Below, piece after piece: positions 8,941 through 17,051 of a stretch of 64,000 nt of DNA. Position 1 is the stretch's first letter. The number at the start of each line of letters is the position of its first letter. The DNA comes from Paraburkholderia sp. BCC1886 (GTDB taxonomy: Bacteria; Pseudomonadota; Gammaproteobacteria; Burkholderiales; Burkholderiaceae). The position numbers were made by a program, and so were the translations under genes. Under the pieces are notes generated by a model. That model made no database searches, was not told where the DNA came from, and worked only from the letters and a program-made list of their open reading frames with translations. The stretch spans positions 434,001 to 498,000 of the forward strand of contig NZ_CAAJGK010000052.1 of assembly GCF_900996245.1 (NCBI RefSeq). Direction: 5' to 3'.

Positions 8941-9627
8941 TTATGCGGCCTGACGGATTTCCTGCAATAGATAACCGAAGCCGCGCACCGTGACGATTTC
9001 GACACGGCAGGCTTCCAGCTTTTTGCGCACCCGGTGCACGTAGACTTCGATCGCGGTGTCGCCGAGATCGCCGCCGAAGTGCGTCAGATGGTCTTGCAGT
9101 TGCGCTTTGCTGACCACACGGCCGTGACGCAGCAGCAGCATTTCCAGCACCGCGAATTCGCGCGGCGACAGTTCGAGCGGCTTGTCGTCGTTGAAGATGC
9201 GACGGTCGACGCCCGACAGGCGGACTCCGCCCAGCGACACTTCCGGACGCGGCATATCGCCGTGCGGACCGCTGCGGCGCATCACGGCGCGAATGCGCGC
9301 TTCGAGTTCGGTGGGTTCGAACGGCTTCAACATGTAGTCGTCGGCGCCGGAATTCAGACCTTGCACGCGGTCGTTCAATTCGTCGCGCGCGGTGAGGATG
9401 ATGACCGGCGTGTGGCGATTGCTCTGACGGAAGCGTGCAAGCAAGGTCATGCCGTCGATGCCCGGCAGACCCAGGTCGAGAATCACCAGCTCGTGGCGAT
9501 TTTGCGTGAGAGCCTGCTCGGCGAAAATGCCGTCGTGAACCATGTCGACGGTGAAGCCGGCTTGTTCGAGGCTGCTTTGGATGCCGCGCGCGATGGGGCG
9601 GTCATCTTCGATCAGAAGGAGTCGCAT
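8941..9627 (-). CDS. OmpR-family response regulator, TctD/QseB-like
   Basis: A 228-residue two-domain regulator. The receiver domain (1-115) has the acidic pair Glu7-Asp8 region, phosphoacceptor Asp51 in LDLGLPG and Lys in LKPF. The winged-helix DNA-binding domain (about 130-225) has the typical SPREFAVLEML and VYVHRVRKKLE helices and ends in TVRGFGYLL. It precedes the kinase gene by 136 bases on the minus strand, forming one two-component operon. A tandem CTTAC-N6-CTTAA pair with 11-base spacing at 9823-9839, about 200 bases upstream, fits the binding style of this subfamily and may mediate autoregulation. Confidence 0.92.
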   Translation of the reverse strand: MRLLLIEDDRPIARGIQSSLEQAGFTVDMVHDGIFAEQALTQNRHELVILDLGLPGIDGMTLLARFRQSNRHTPVIILTARDELNDRVQGLNSGADDYMLKPFEPTELEARIRAVMRRSGPHGDMPRPEVSLGGVRLSGVDRRIFNDDKPLELSPREFAVLEMLLLRHGRVVSKAQLQDHLTHFGGDLGDTAIEVYVHRVRKKLEACRVEIVTVRGFGYLLQEIRQAA

Positions 9628-9945
9628 GGAGTTCGCTCAAGTACGAGGGTTAGGCGTTGGGCAAGCGGTTCGCCGGGGCGCCTCTTAACCTTGGAGCGGC
9701 GACGAACGTCTTACCGTGCGAGGAGGCGGGCGCTCACCTCGCCGGATGCGTGCTGATTGTACAGCGTCGGCCGCACCTCTCGCCGGATCGTTTGGACCCT
9801 ATTGCCGGGCCGATTCCCGAATCTTACGTGCACCTTAAGAATGGCCTGTAGAACTGAAGGTTTGGCCGGTAGCTGGCCTGCAACGGGCTTTCATTCAGGG
9901 CCATTTGCCCGACGCAGCCGGGCCGGCCGATATTTTTTGCCTGTA
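9628..9945. other. Intergenic stretch upstream of the response regulator
   Basis: About 320 bases between the response regulator start (minus strand) and the phhB stop codon. On the minus strand a TACAAT hexamer lies at about 9756-9761 and could be a -10 element, but the -35 is weak. The paired half-sites at 9823-9839 stand further upstream. GTATTAC-CCG-GTAATAC at 9943-9959 is a small hairpin covering the phhB stop codon, without a T run. Confidence 0.4.
9823..9839. promoter_or_regulatory. Candidate OmpR/QseB-type tandem site
   Basis: CTTAC and CTTAA are spaced 11 bases start to start, one helical turn, as in the PmrA/QseB-type direct-repeat box. The site is about 195 bases upstream of the response regulator gene. 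Assignment is inferred from spacing and family. Confidence 0.35.
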
Positions 9946-10236
9946 TTACCCGGTAATACTGTCGATGAAGCGGGCGAGTTCGATGTCCCGTTCCGTGAGG
10001 CCATTGGCTTCGTGCGTGGACAGGACGATCTCGACCTTGTTGTAGACGTTCGACCATTCCGGATGGTGATCCATCTGCTGGGCTTTGATGGCGACCCGCG
10101 TCATGAAGCCGAACGCTTCGTTGAAGTCGGCGAAGCTGAGCTTGCGCTGGATTGCGTCGCGACCTTCGACGGTTTGCCAGCCGTCGAGTTGCGCGAGCTG
10201 TTGGGTGCGTGCTTCGGAACCGAGTGCCTGAATCAT
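9946..10236 (-). CDS. phhB: Pterin-4a-carbinolamine dehydratase
   Basis: A 96-residue protein that dehydrates 4a-hydroxytetrahydrobiopterin, recycling the pterin cofactor used by phenylalanine hydroxylase. The family signature is clear: the FxxAFGFM helix, the histidine motif DHHPEW (residues 56-61) and NKVEIVLSTHEANGLTERD. The length is typical. The start at 10236 is fixed by a strong AGGAGG (10243-10249 region, minus strand) and the canonical N-terminus. It lies 80 bases downstream of phhA on the same strand, so the enzyme and its cofactor recycler form one operon. The same DNA also has a long open minus-strand frame running back through phhA; that upstream part is out of frame with phhA and is not a gene. 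Confidence 0.93.
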   Translation of the reverse strand: MIQALGSEARTQQLAQLDGWQTVEGRDAIQRKLSFADFNEAFGFMTRVAIKAQQMDHHPEWSNVYNKVEIVLSTHEANGLTERDIELARFIDSITG

Positions 10237-10316
10237 GATGCGACCTCCTATGCTGGGCGAACTCGCCGGCAGGCGAGATGCATGAGTTTTCATGGATATC
10301 GCGTGGAGGTCGGGCC

Positions 10317-11207
10317 TCAGACGTCGCCGTCGTTCAGCCAACCTTCCTGCGAGCCTTGGGTTAGGACACGATCGCTGGGGCTCAGTTCGCCGGCGGCGTA
10401 AGCAGGCTCGGCCTGGAGTCTCGCCAGCAGCGCCGCGAAGTCGGTCTGCGCGACGTCGAAGAGTTGGTCGAAGTCGTCGATCACGAAGTAGGTTTTCTGG
10501 AACGTGTCGATGCGATAGCGCGTGCGCATCACGCGTTCCAGGTCGAAGCCGACGCGATTGGGCGCCGCGCTTTGCTGGCTGTAGAGGGTTTCGCCTTTGC
10601 TCGATACGATGCCCGCGCCATAAATCTTGACGCCGTTCGGGCTGCCCGGATCGCGGATCAGACCGAATTCCACCGTGTACCAGTAAAGCCGCGCGAGCAG
10701 CGGCAGCGCACCCGCGTCGCTGGCGGCGAGCGCCGCGCGGCCGTACGCATGCATGTAGTCGGCGAAGACAGGGTCGATCAGCAAAGGCACATGACCGAAC
10801 AGATCGTGAAAACAGTCGGGTTCCTGCAGATAGTCGAGCTGATCCGGCCGGCGCATCCACCAGGTCACCGGAAAGCGGCGATTCGCCAGATGTTCGAAGA
10901 ACACGCGATCCGGCACGAGCCCCGGCACTGCGACGATGGTCCAGCCGGTTGCCGGCGTGAGCTTCGCGTTGATCTCGGCGAACACGGGAACGCGCCGGGC
11001 CGACATGCCGATGCGCTCGACGCCGGCCAGAAACGCGTCGCATACGCGGCCTTCGAGCAGTGCGGTCTGGCGCGCGTAAAGCTGCTGCCAGACGGCGTGA
11101 TCGACGGCGCCGTAGCGGTGAAGCGGTTGATCGATCGTGAAATCGGCACGCGGCTCGATTCCGGCGTCGAACGGCTCTTTTAATCGGGCGGGGTTCGCAT
11201 GATTCAT
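10317..11207 (-). CDS. phhA: Phenylalanine-4-hydroxylase
   Basis: A 296-residue bacterial aromatic amino acid hydroxylase converting L-phenylalanine to L-tyrosine with O2 and tetrahydropterin. The iron ligands are visible: His134 and His139 in FHDLFGHVPLL and Glu180 in YTVEFGL. There is no N-terminal ACT regulatory domain, as usual in bacteria. The ATG at 11207 begins a typical N-terminus; a longer frame to 11324 crosses the divergent promoter region and is rejected. The divergent Lrp-type gene and an inverted repeat between them suggest phenylalanine-responsive control. Confidence 0.94.
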   Translation of the reverse strand: MNHANPARLKEPFDAGIEPRADFTIDQPLHRYGAVDHAVWQQLYARQTALLEGRVCDAFLAGVERIGMSARRVPVFAEINAKLTPATGWTIVAVPGLVPDRVFFEHLANRRFPVTWWMRRPDQLDYLQEPDCFHDLFGHVPLLIDPVFADYMHAYGRAALAASDAGALPLLARLYWYTVEFGLIRDPGSPNGVKIYGAGIVSSKGETLYSQQSAAPNRVGFDLERVMRTRYRIDTFQKTYFVIDDFDQLFDVAQTDFAALLARLQAEPAYAAGELSPSDRVLTQGSQEGWLNDGDV

Positions 11208-11304
11208 GGTGCTGCGCTCTATGAAGATGGCAAGGGTCAGTGGCCATGCAAGTGTAGAGCGGCAGACGTGCGGCAAGGTCGCAAGATGATTAGTATTTCG
11301 GGAG

Positions 11305-11327
11305 TATATGCAATAATCGTGCATATA
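11305..11327. promoter_or_regulatory. Inverted repeat between phhA and the Lrp-type gene; likely operator
   Basis: Perfect 8-base arms TATATGCA and TGCATATA flank the seven-base spacer ATAATCG. It lies in the 146-base divergent intergenic region, 98 bases upstream of phhA and 27 bases upstream of the regulator start. Lrp/AsnC proteins commonly bind such AT-rich dyads next to their own gene. Confidence 0.6.
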
Positions 11328-11353
11328 AACCCCATTCTATGCGGAATCAGATC

Positions 11354-11845
11354 ATGCTCGAACTGGATCACTTCGATCTCGCGCTGCTGGACGTTTTGCA
11401 GCGCTTCGGCCGTGCGACTCATCAGCAACTGGCCGAGCAGGTGCCGCTATCGCCGTCGCAGATTGGGCGGCGTCTGCAGCGGCTCGAACAGGTGGGCGTC
11501 GTGGATGGTTATCGGGTCGTGCTGCGCCCGGAGAAGCTGGGGCTTGGCGTGACGGCATTCACCAGTTTGAAGTTGAAGCATCACGGCGACTCCATCATCG
11601 AACAGTTTCAGCAGCAGATCGACGTGCTCTCCGAAGTGCTCGAGTGTCATGCCGTGGTCGGCGATGCCGATTATCTGCTGCGGATCGTTGCACCCGACTT
11701 GAACTACCTGTCCACGTTCGTGATGAAGAAGCTGATGCGCGTGCCCGGCGTGGACAGCGTGCGCTCGAATATCGTGCTCACCACGTTCAAGCGCAACGGG
11801 CCGCTGCCGCTGGCGCATCTGTCGCCGGGCGCTGCGGGCGTCTGA
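11354..11845 (+). CDS. Lrp/AsnC-family regulator, probable phh activator
   Basis: A 163-residue protein. Residues 1-60 are the Lrp-type helix-turn-helix (LDHFDLALLDVLQRFGR, then LSPSQIGRRLQRLEQVGVV), and residues 65-155 the RAM/ligand-binding domain (GVTAFTSLKLKHHG, then CHAVVGDADYLLRIV). Lrp proteins form octamers that respond to amino acids. The start at 11354 gives the usual MLELD opening with GGAA seven bases upstream; an ATG at 11339 would add five residues. It is divergent from phhA-phhB, which suggests it controls phenylalanine and tyrosine breakdown. Confidence 0.88.
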   Translation: MLELDHFDLALLDVLQRFGRATHQQLAEQVPLSPSQIGRRLQRLEQVGVVDGYRVVLRPEKLGLGVTAFTSLKLKHHGDSIIEQFQQQIDVLSEVLECHAVVGDADYLLRIVAPDLNYLSTFVMKKLMRVPGVDSVRSNIVLTTFKRNGPLPLAHLSPGAAGV

Positions 11846-11868
11846 ATGCGCGAGGGCTGTCGCCGTCG

Positions 11869-12405
11869 TTATGCGCCCGGCTGTGCCGTGCCGTTCGAGC
11901 TGAGCAGATCGACATAGGCGAGCGCCACCAGGTCCGCTTCCGACACGCCTAACGTCTGGAACATCGCCTGGGCTTCGGCGTGGCCGTCTTCTTCGGTGTC
12001 GTCCTGCGCGAGCACGACTTCCAGTTCGACGAAGTCGCCCAGACCGTCGACCCGATCCAGATGAATGCGCGTGCGCCCGGTGAGATAGACATGGCGCTCT
12101 TTCGTGACGATGCCGCGGGTGGTCAGTGCGGTGGCTAGCAACGCGTGCATGGCGTCGGGATTGGTGACGGGACTGCGCGTGTAGTACGACGCCTTCGGGC
12201 CGTCGCGATCGTCGCGTTGATAGAAGATCAGCTCGGCTGGCGTGCCGTCGTCGAACTGGCGCAGCTTCAGGCGGCCGCGTGGCACGTCGTAGAAAAAGTC
12301 CTGCTGGCGGAAGATCAGCGGCGCATCCGGTGCGAGTTTCGCCGCGCGTTCACGCAGTTGCTCGAATTGCTGGGCGCGGGCTTTGATTTCGATGTTGCGT
12401 GCCAT
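11869..12405 (-). CDS. CYTH-domain protein, class IV adenylate cyclase / CyaB-like
   Basis: A 178-residue triphosphate-tunnel protein. The N-terminal NIEIKAR (residues 4-10) carries the ExK metal/phosphate signature, followed by the FYDVPRGRLKLRQF strand pair, and later acidic and basic strand residues (RTRIHLDRV, FVELEVVL). Members act on nucleoside triphosphates or organic triphosphates (adenylate cyclase, thiamine triphosphatase) or on inorganic triphosphate; the substrate here cannot be decided. It converges on the Lrp gene with 23 bases between stop codons. No partner gene suggests a pathway. Confidence 0.82.
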   Translation of the reverse strand: MARNIEIKARAQQFEQLRERAAKLAPDAPLIFRQQDFFYDVPRGRLKLRQFDDGTPAELIFYQRDDRDGPKASYYTRSPVTNPDAMHALLATALTTRGIVTKERHVYLTGRTRIHLDRVDGLGDFVELEVVLAQDDTEEDGHAEAQAMFQTLGVSEADLVALAYVDLLSSNGTAQPGA

Positions 12406-12670
12406 GTCAGGCTCCTGTGGACGGACGGTGAGGTAGGCGGCTTTTCGGAATGGCCGGGGCGAAGCCGCCAGGAAGGACGAAAAAGGCGGGACAGAAGACG
12501 AATCGGATGGGTGCGCGTGGACGCGGGTTGGCGCGAAGAACGCTCAATCTAGCAAAACTGCGTGACGCTGTCCTTTCAGCCGGCCGGCTGCACCGGGGTG
12601 ACGGAGGCTGTGCGCCCGGTTTCGACTGACATGAGGGCAGCTGATATTGCGGGGCCGCGATCTGCTGGGA

Positions 12671-13570
12671 TTATCTGGCCCACTGGGCTTCGATCAGTTT
12701 CGTGGCGGCGGCGATAGTCGGTTCGTCCTTGCGTTCGGCGAGCATGACGAGGCTGAGTCGAGTCGGGACCGTGACGTCGTCGACGATGGTCAGCGCGTGC
12801 GCGTGGGCTTCGGCGATGGCGATTGCGTCGCGCGCGAGCGAGAGGCCGACGCCGGATTTGACGAGGTCGAGCATCGATTGCTCCTGATCGACTTCGGCGA
12901 CCTTGAGCGGCGTGGCGCCGGCGGCGCTAAAGCATTGCGTCAGCAGACGGTTGTGTGCCGAGTCGGGTGGTGTCCAGATCCACGGCAGGGTGGCGAGTGA
13001 GCGCCAGTCGCGGGCGCCTTTCACGCGTTCTTTCCAGCCGGCGGGCGCCAGCACGCGGTATTGGAAGTGGGTGAGCGTGATGGCGTGGAAGGTGGTTGCG
13101 TCGCGCGCGTTGCTGTCGGACGGCAGGCCGATGTAGTAGCCGATGTCGAGTTGGCCGGAGCGGACCTGATCGAGGACCCAGCCTGACATGCCGTGGCGGA
13201 GGGCGGTTTCGATGCGCGGAGAGGTTTCGACGAGTTGTTTGAGGAAGCCGCCGAGGCGCAGGAAGGTCGGATCGAGGATGGTGCCGATGCGCAGGTGTCC
13301 GCGGACTTCATGACGGAGGGCGGCCGCCGCGCGGTGGACGTCGTTGGCGGCTTCGAGCGCGCGTTCCGCATTTGGGAGAAGCGCCTGGCCGTCGCGGGTG
13401 AGGGTCAGGCCGTGGGAAGTGCGGGTGAAGAGGGTGATGCCTAGGGCGGCTTGCAGGTTTTTTATCTGCAGGCTGACTGCGGGTTGGGTTAGGTGAAGGT
13501 GGTGGGCTGCACGGGTCAGGTTGCCCTCGCGGGCTACTGTGGTGAAGGCTTTTAAGAGTGTCAGGTCCAT
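12671..13570 (-). CDS. LysR-family transcriptional regulator
   Basis: A 299-residue LysR regulator: winged helix in residues 1-60 (LLKAFTTVAREGNLTRAAHHLHLTQPAVSLQIKNLQ) and a periplasmic-binding-like effector domain from about 90 to 295. LysR proteins usually activate a divergent gene when bound to an effector. The nearest divergent gene is the GMC oxidoreductase, 745 bases away across a large composite inverted repeat, so a direct link is possible but weakened by the distance. The effector is unknown. Confidence 0.88.
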   Translation of the reverse strand: MDLTLLKAFTTVAREGNLTRAAHHLHLTQPAVSLQIKNLQAALGITLFTRTSHGLTLTRDGQALLPNAERALEAANDVHRAAAALRHEVRGHLRIGTILDPTFLRLGGFLKQLVETSPRIETALRHGMSGWVLDQVRSGQLDIGYYIGLPSDSNARDATTFHAITLTHFQYRVLAPAGWKERVKGARDWRSLATLPWIWTPPDSAHNRLLTQCFSAAGATPLKVAEVDQEQSMLDLVKSGVGLSLARDAIAIAEAHAHALTIVDDVTVPTRLSLVMLAERKDEPTIAAATKLIEAQWAR

Positions 13571-13658
13571 GAGGGGTGATATTAGCGCGGCTTATATTCG
13601 GGTTGATGAATTTTCATTGGATTTGGGAGGAGGGTTGGATTTACGCTTGCAGCGGGCT

Positions 13659-14223
13659 TTTTTTTTCGTTGCACTGGCTTTTTGGCCTCTCCTTGCTTTG
13701 TTAGTGGTCTATTAGCGTTCCCCCTGTGCGGGGGGGCACCTACTTTTCTTTGCCGCCGCAAAGAAAAGTAGGCAAAAGAAAGCGGCTCACACCGCTAATT
13801 CTTAAGCGGGAACCCCAGCATTTCATTGGTAGTGGTGCATCTGGAATCCGGTCCCCCGCGCATTACGCGCCCGTGACAAAGCACTCATCAGCTCCCACTC
13901 CGCACTGCGTGCGTCGCGGATGGGAACACCACGGAAAGCGAAAAACCGAGGGGCTAGAACGACCCGGGGGCGCGCGAAGCGCCGCCGGAAGAATGACTGC
14001 CTTGTCACTGAGGTGGAATGTGCGGGAGCACGGATTCCAGATGCACCACTACCAAAGACCTCGCGCGGTTGCCGCTTAAGAGTTAGCGGTTTGAGCCCGC
14101 TTTCTTTTGCCTACTTTTCTTTGCGGCGGCAAAGAAAAGTAGGTGCCCCCCCGCACAGGGGGAACGCTAATAGACCACTAACAAAGCAAGGAGAGGCCAA
14201 AGAAGCCAGTGCAACGAAAAAAA
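13659..14223. repeat. Composite inverted repeat, about 127-base arms around a 311-base centre
   Basis: The left arm (13659-13785) and right arm (14097-14223) are reverse complements with about one indel. Each arm holds its own hairpin, CCTACTTTTCTTTGC and its complement around four bases (13739-13772 and 14110-14143). The centre is also imperfectly inverted: TGGTGCATCTGGAATCCG at 13833-13850 returns on the other strand at 14031-14048, and ACCGCTAA with CTTAAGCGG occurs at both inner edges. No transposase is present. The organisation suggests a non-autonomous palindromic element. It occupies the gap between the divergent LysR and GMC genes. Confidence 0.85.
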
Positions 14224-14289
14224 CCAGCCAGTACAACGAAAAAAAACCAGCCAGTGCAACGATAAAAGCCCAGTGCAACGAACAAACCA
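14206..14289 (+). repeat. Four tandem copies of a CCAGTGCAACGA-type unit
   Basis: Units begin at about 14206, 14228, 14251 and 14270, each CCAGT(G/A)CAACGA followed by a short A-rich tail. The first copy is the end of the right arm of the inverted repeat, so its terminus appears to have been amplified. The last copy ends about 12 bases before the GMC ribosome binding site. Confidence 0.75.
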
Positions 14290-14315
14290 AACCCTCAGTC
14301 AGGAGACGAAAAAAA

Positions 14316-16022
14316 ATGCCCCCCTCACCCCGCCTGGAAGGCACCTTCGACTACATCATCGTTGGCGCCGGCACGGCCGGCTGCGTCCTCGCCAACCGCC
14401 TCTCCGAGGACCCCGAAATAAAAGTCCTCCTGCTGGAAGCCGGCGGCAAAGACGACTACCACTGGATCCACGTCCCCGTGGGCTACCTCTACTGCATCGG
14501 CAACCCCCGCACCGACTGGCTCTACAAAACCCAATCCGAAGCAGGCCTCAACGGCCGCACACTCTCCTATCCGCGCGGCCGGGTCCTCGGCGGCAGCTCG
14601 TCGATCAACGGCATGATCTACATGCGCGGCCAGCGCGAAGACTACGACGAATGGGCCCGCGTCACCGGTGACGCCGCCTGGTCCTGGAACTCGGTCCTCC
14701 CCATCTTCAAACGCAGCGAAGACCATCACGCAGGCGCGTCCGAATCGCACGGCGCCGGCGGCCCGTGGCGCGTCGAGAAACAACGCCTCAAATGGAAAAT
14801 CCTCGAAGAGTTCTCGCGCGCCGCGCAGGAAACCGGCATCCCCGCGTCGAATGACTTCAATCGCGGCGACAACTCCGGCGTCGGCTACTTCGACGTCAAC
14901 CAGAAACGCGGCATCCGCTGGAACGCCTCCAAAGCCTTCCTCCGCCCCGCGCTCCAACGCCCGAATCTCACCGTCATCACCGGCGCGCACACCCAACGCG
15001 TCGTCTTCGAAGGACGCCGCTGCACCGGCGTCGAATACCGCGGCGACAACACCGACTACCTCGCCCGCGCCCGCTGCGAAGTCATCCTCAGTTCGGGCGC
15101 CGTCAACTCGCCGCAATTGCTCGAGTTGTCAGGCATCGGCAACGGCGCACGTCTGCAAAACCTCGGTATCGACGTCGTCAAGGACCTGCGCGGCGTCGGC
15201 GAAAATCTCCAGGATCATCTGCAGTTGCGAATGGCCTACAAGGTCGATGGCGTGCGCACACTCAATACGGCGTCCGCGCACTGGTGGGGCAAGCTGATGA
15301 TCGGCCTGCAATACGTGCTGTTCCAGAGCGGTCCCATGTCGATGTCGCCGTCGCAACTCGGCGCGTTCGCCAGGTCCGATCCCGACGATCGCTCGCTCAC
15401 GCGCCCCGATCTCGAATACCACGTGCAGCCGCTTTCGCTCGATCGCTTCGGCGAGCCGCTGCATCGCTTCAATGCCTTCACGGCGTCGGTCTGTCAGTTG
15501 CGGCCGACCTCCCGCGGCAGCGTGCATATCGTGTCGGCCGATGCCGCGGCCGCACCGGCGATCGCGCCGAATTATCTGTCCACCGACTACGACCGCCACG
15601 TCGCCGCCAACGCGCTGCGACTCACGCGCCGGATCGCCGCCGCGCCCGCGCTCGCACGCTATCGTCCGCAGGAAATCCTGCCGGGCATCCAGTTCCAGAC
15701 GGAAGCGGAACTCCAGCAGGCCGCCGGCGAAGTCGGCACGACCATCTTTCACCCGGTCGGCACCTGTCGCATGGGAACGAGCGACGACCCCGGCGCAGTC
15801 GTCGACAACCGGCTGCGCGTAATCGGTGTAGACGGCCTGCGCGTGGTCGACGCGTCCGTCATGCCGACCATCACGTCGGGCAACACCAACTCGCCGACGC
15901 TGATGATCGCGGAACGCGCGAGCGACATGATCCGCGAAGATCGCCGCGCGCGTGGAATCGCGACCACATCCGCAACCGCAACCCCGGGCGTCGGCGCGGC
16001 GCCTTCGGTGACCGTCTCGTGA
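14316..16022 (+). CDS. GMC-family oxidoreductase, choline/alcohol dehydrogenase-like
   Basis: A 568-residue FAD-dependent alcohol oxidoreductase. The dinucleotide fold is VGAGTAG (residues 16-22), the second GMC signature is in the RGRVLGGSSSINGMIY stretch near residue 90, and the catalytic pair is His479 in FHPVGTCRMG and Asn523 in SGNTNSP, 44 residues apart as in the family. Relatives include choline dehydrogenase and AlkJ; the alcohol substrate is not evident. The start at 14316 has AGGAG ten bases upstream; the frame is open further upstream into the repeat, which is ignored. Possible control by the divergent LysR gene. Confidence 0.9.
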   Translation: MPPSPRLEGTFDYIIVGAGTAGCVLANRLSEDPEIKVLLLEAGGKDDYHWIHVPVGYLYCIGNPRTDWLYKTQSEAGLNGRTLSYPRGRVLGGSSSINGMIYMRGQREDYDEWARVTGDAAWSWNSVLPIFKRSEDHHAGASESHGAGGPWRVEKQRLKWKILEEFSRAAQETGIPASNDFNRGDNSGVGYFDVNQKRGIRWNASKAFLRPALQRPNLTVITGAHTQRVVFEGRRCTGVEYRGDNTDYLARARCEVILSSGAVNSPQLLELSGIGNGARLQNLGIDVVKDLRGVGENLQDHLQLRMAYKVDGVRTLNTASAHWWGKLMIGLQYVLFQSGPMSMSPSQLGAFARSDPDDRSLTRPDLEYHVQPLSLDRFGEPLHRFNAFTASVCQLRPTSRGSVHIVSADAAAAPAIAPNYLSTDYDRHVAANALRLTRRIAAAPALARYRPQEILPGIQFQTEAELQQAAGEVGTTIFHPVGTCRMGTSDDPGAVVDNRLRVIGVDGLRVVDASVMPTITSGNTNSPTLMIAERASDMIREDRRARGIATTSATATPGVGAAPSVTVS

Positions 16023-16259
16023 CTTTCCGTCAATGAAGGCCGGCATCGCGCCCCGATGCCGACCAGACAATCCACTAAGTGCAAATCCCGATGATTGCGC
16101 TGCATCATTGGCGCGACAATGACCGCCAGGTTGCGTGCGACGCCATGGACTACCGTCCGGATTGGTGCAGCACGTCAAACGCGTGGCACGGGGTGCCGGC
16201 GTCATAAAAAGTCGCGCGGCAAGTCGCGCGGAAGATCGTAGTGCTTCGCCTTACTCCGT

Positions 16260-17051
16260 ATGGAAGGGAACATGATTCTCGGCGATACGATTCTCGAAAC
16301 GCGCGGCCTCACCCGTGAGTTCAAAGGCTTTGTCGCCGTCAATGGAGTCAATCTGCGCGTGCGGCGCGGCTCGATCCATGCGCTCATCGGTCCGAACGGC
16401 GCCGGCAAGACCACCTGCTTCAATCTGCTCACCAAATTTCTCGAGCCCACCGCGGGCCAGATCGTCTTCAATGGCATGGACATCACGCGCGAGCGGCCGG
16501 CGCAAATCGCGCGGCGCGGCATCATCCGCTCGTTCCAGATTTCTGCTGTGTTCCCGCATCTGACGGCATTGCAGAACGTGCGTATCGGTCTGCAGCGCTC
16601 GCTCGGCACTGCGTTCCATTTCTGGAAGAGCGAACGCACGCTGCGCCGCCTCGACGACCGCGCAATGGATCTGCTCACTCAGGTCGGCCTCAGCGATTTC
16701 GCCGACGTGGAAACCGTCGAGCTGTCGTATGGCCGCAAACGTGCGCTGGAAATTGCGACCACGCTCGCGATGGAACCGGAGTTGATGCTGCTCGACGAGC
16801 CGACCCAGGGCATGGGTCACGAAGACGTCGACCGTGTCACCGCACTCATCAAGAAAGTTTCGGCGGGCCGCACCATCCTGATGGTCGAACACAACATGAA
16901 CGTGATTGCCGGAATCTCCGACACGATCACCGTCCTGCAGCGCGGTGAAGTACTGGCCGAAGGCGCGTACGCCGACGTGTCCAAAAACCCGCTCGTCATG
17001 CAGGCCTACATGGGCAGCGCCGACGCGGCGCTGGCCGGAGCCCACGCATGA
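16260..17051 (+). CDS. ABC transporter ATP-binding protein, LivG type (system 1)
   Basis: A 263-residue ABC ATPase of the branched-chain amino acid family. Walker A GPNGAGKT is at residues 44-51, the signature is the degenerate LSYGRKRALE, and Walker B LMLLDEPTQGM follows. The C-terminal extension typical of LivG proteins is present. Start: ATG at 16260 or ATG at 16272; the latter has GAAGG just upstream. It overlaps the next gene by four bases (ATGA), so the two ATPases are translationally coupled. First gene of a five-gene transporter cluster. Confidence 0.88.
   Translation: MEGNMILGDTILETRGLTREFKGFVAVNGVNLRVRRGSIHALIGPNGAGKTTCFNLLTKFLEPTAGQIVFNGMDITRERPAQIARRGIIRSFQISAVFPHLTALQNVRIGLQRSLGTAFHFWKSERTLRRLDDRAMDLLTQVGLSDFADVETVELSYGRKRALEIATTLAMEPELMLLDEPTQGMGHEDVDRVTALIKKVSAGRTILMVEHNMNVIAGISDTITVLQRGEVLAEGAYADVSKNPLVMQAYMGSADAALAGAHA

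Noticed and set aside
9943..9959. Hairpin GTATTAC-CCG-GTAATAC at the phhB stop as a terminator
   Set aside because: No T run follows on either strand in the needed direction, and the stem is AT-rich and weak.
9946..11247. A 433-codon minus-strand frame spanning phhB and phhA
   Set aside because: Only its last 96 codons are real (phhB). The rest is an alternative frame of phhA; phhB has its own strong ribosome binding site and start.
14206..14289. Short regular repeats suggestive of a CRISPR array
   Set aside because: There are no unique spacers, units are about 20 bases and directly abut, and no cas genes are nearby.
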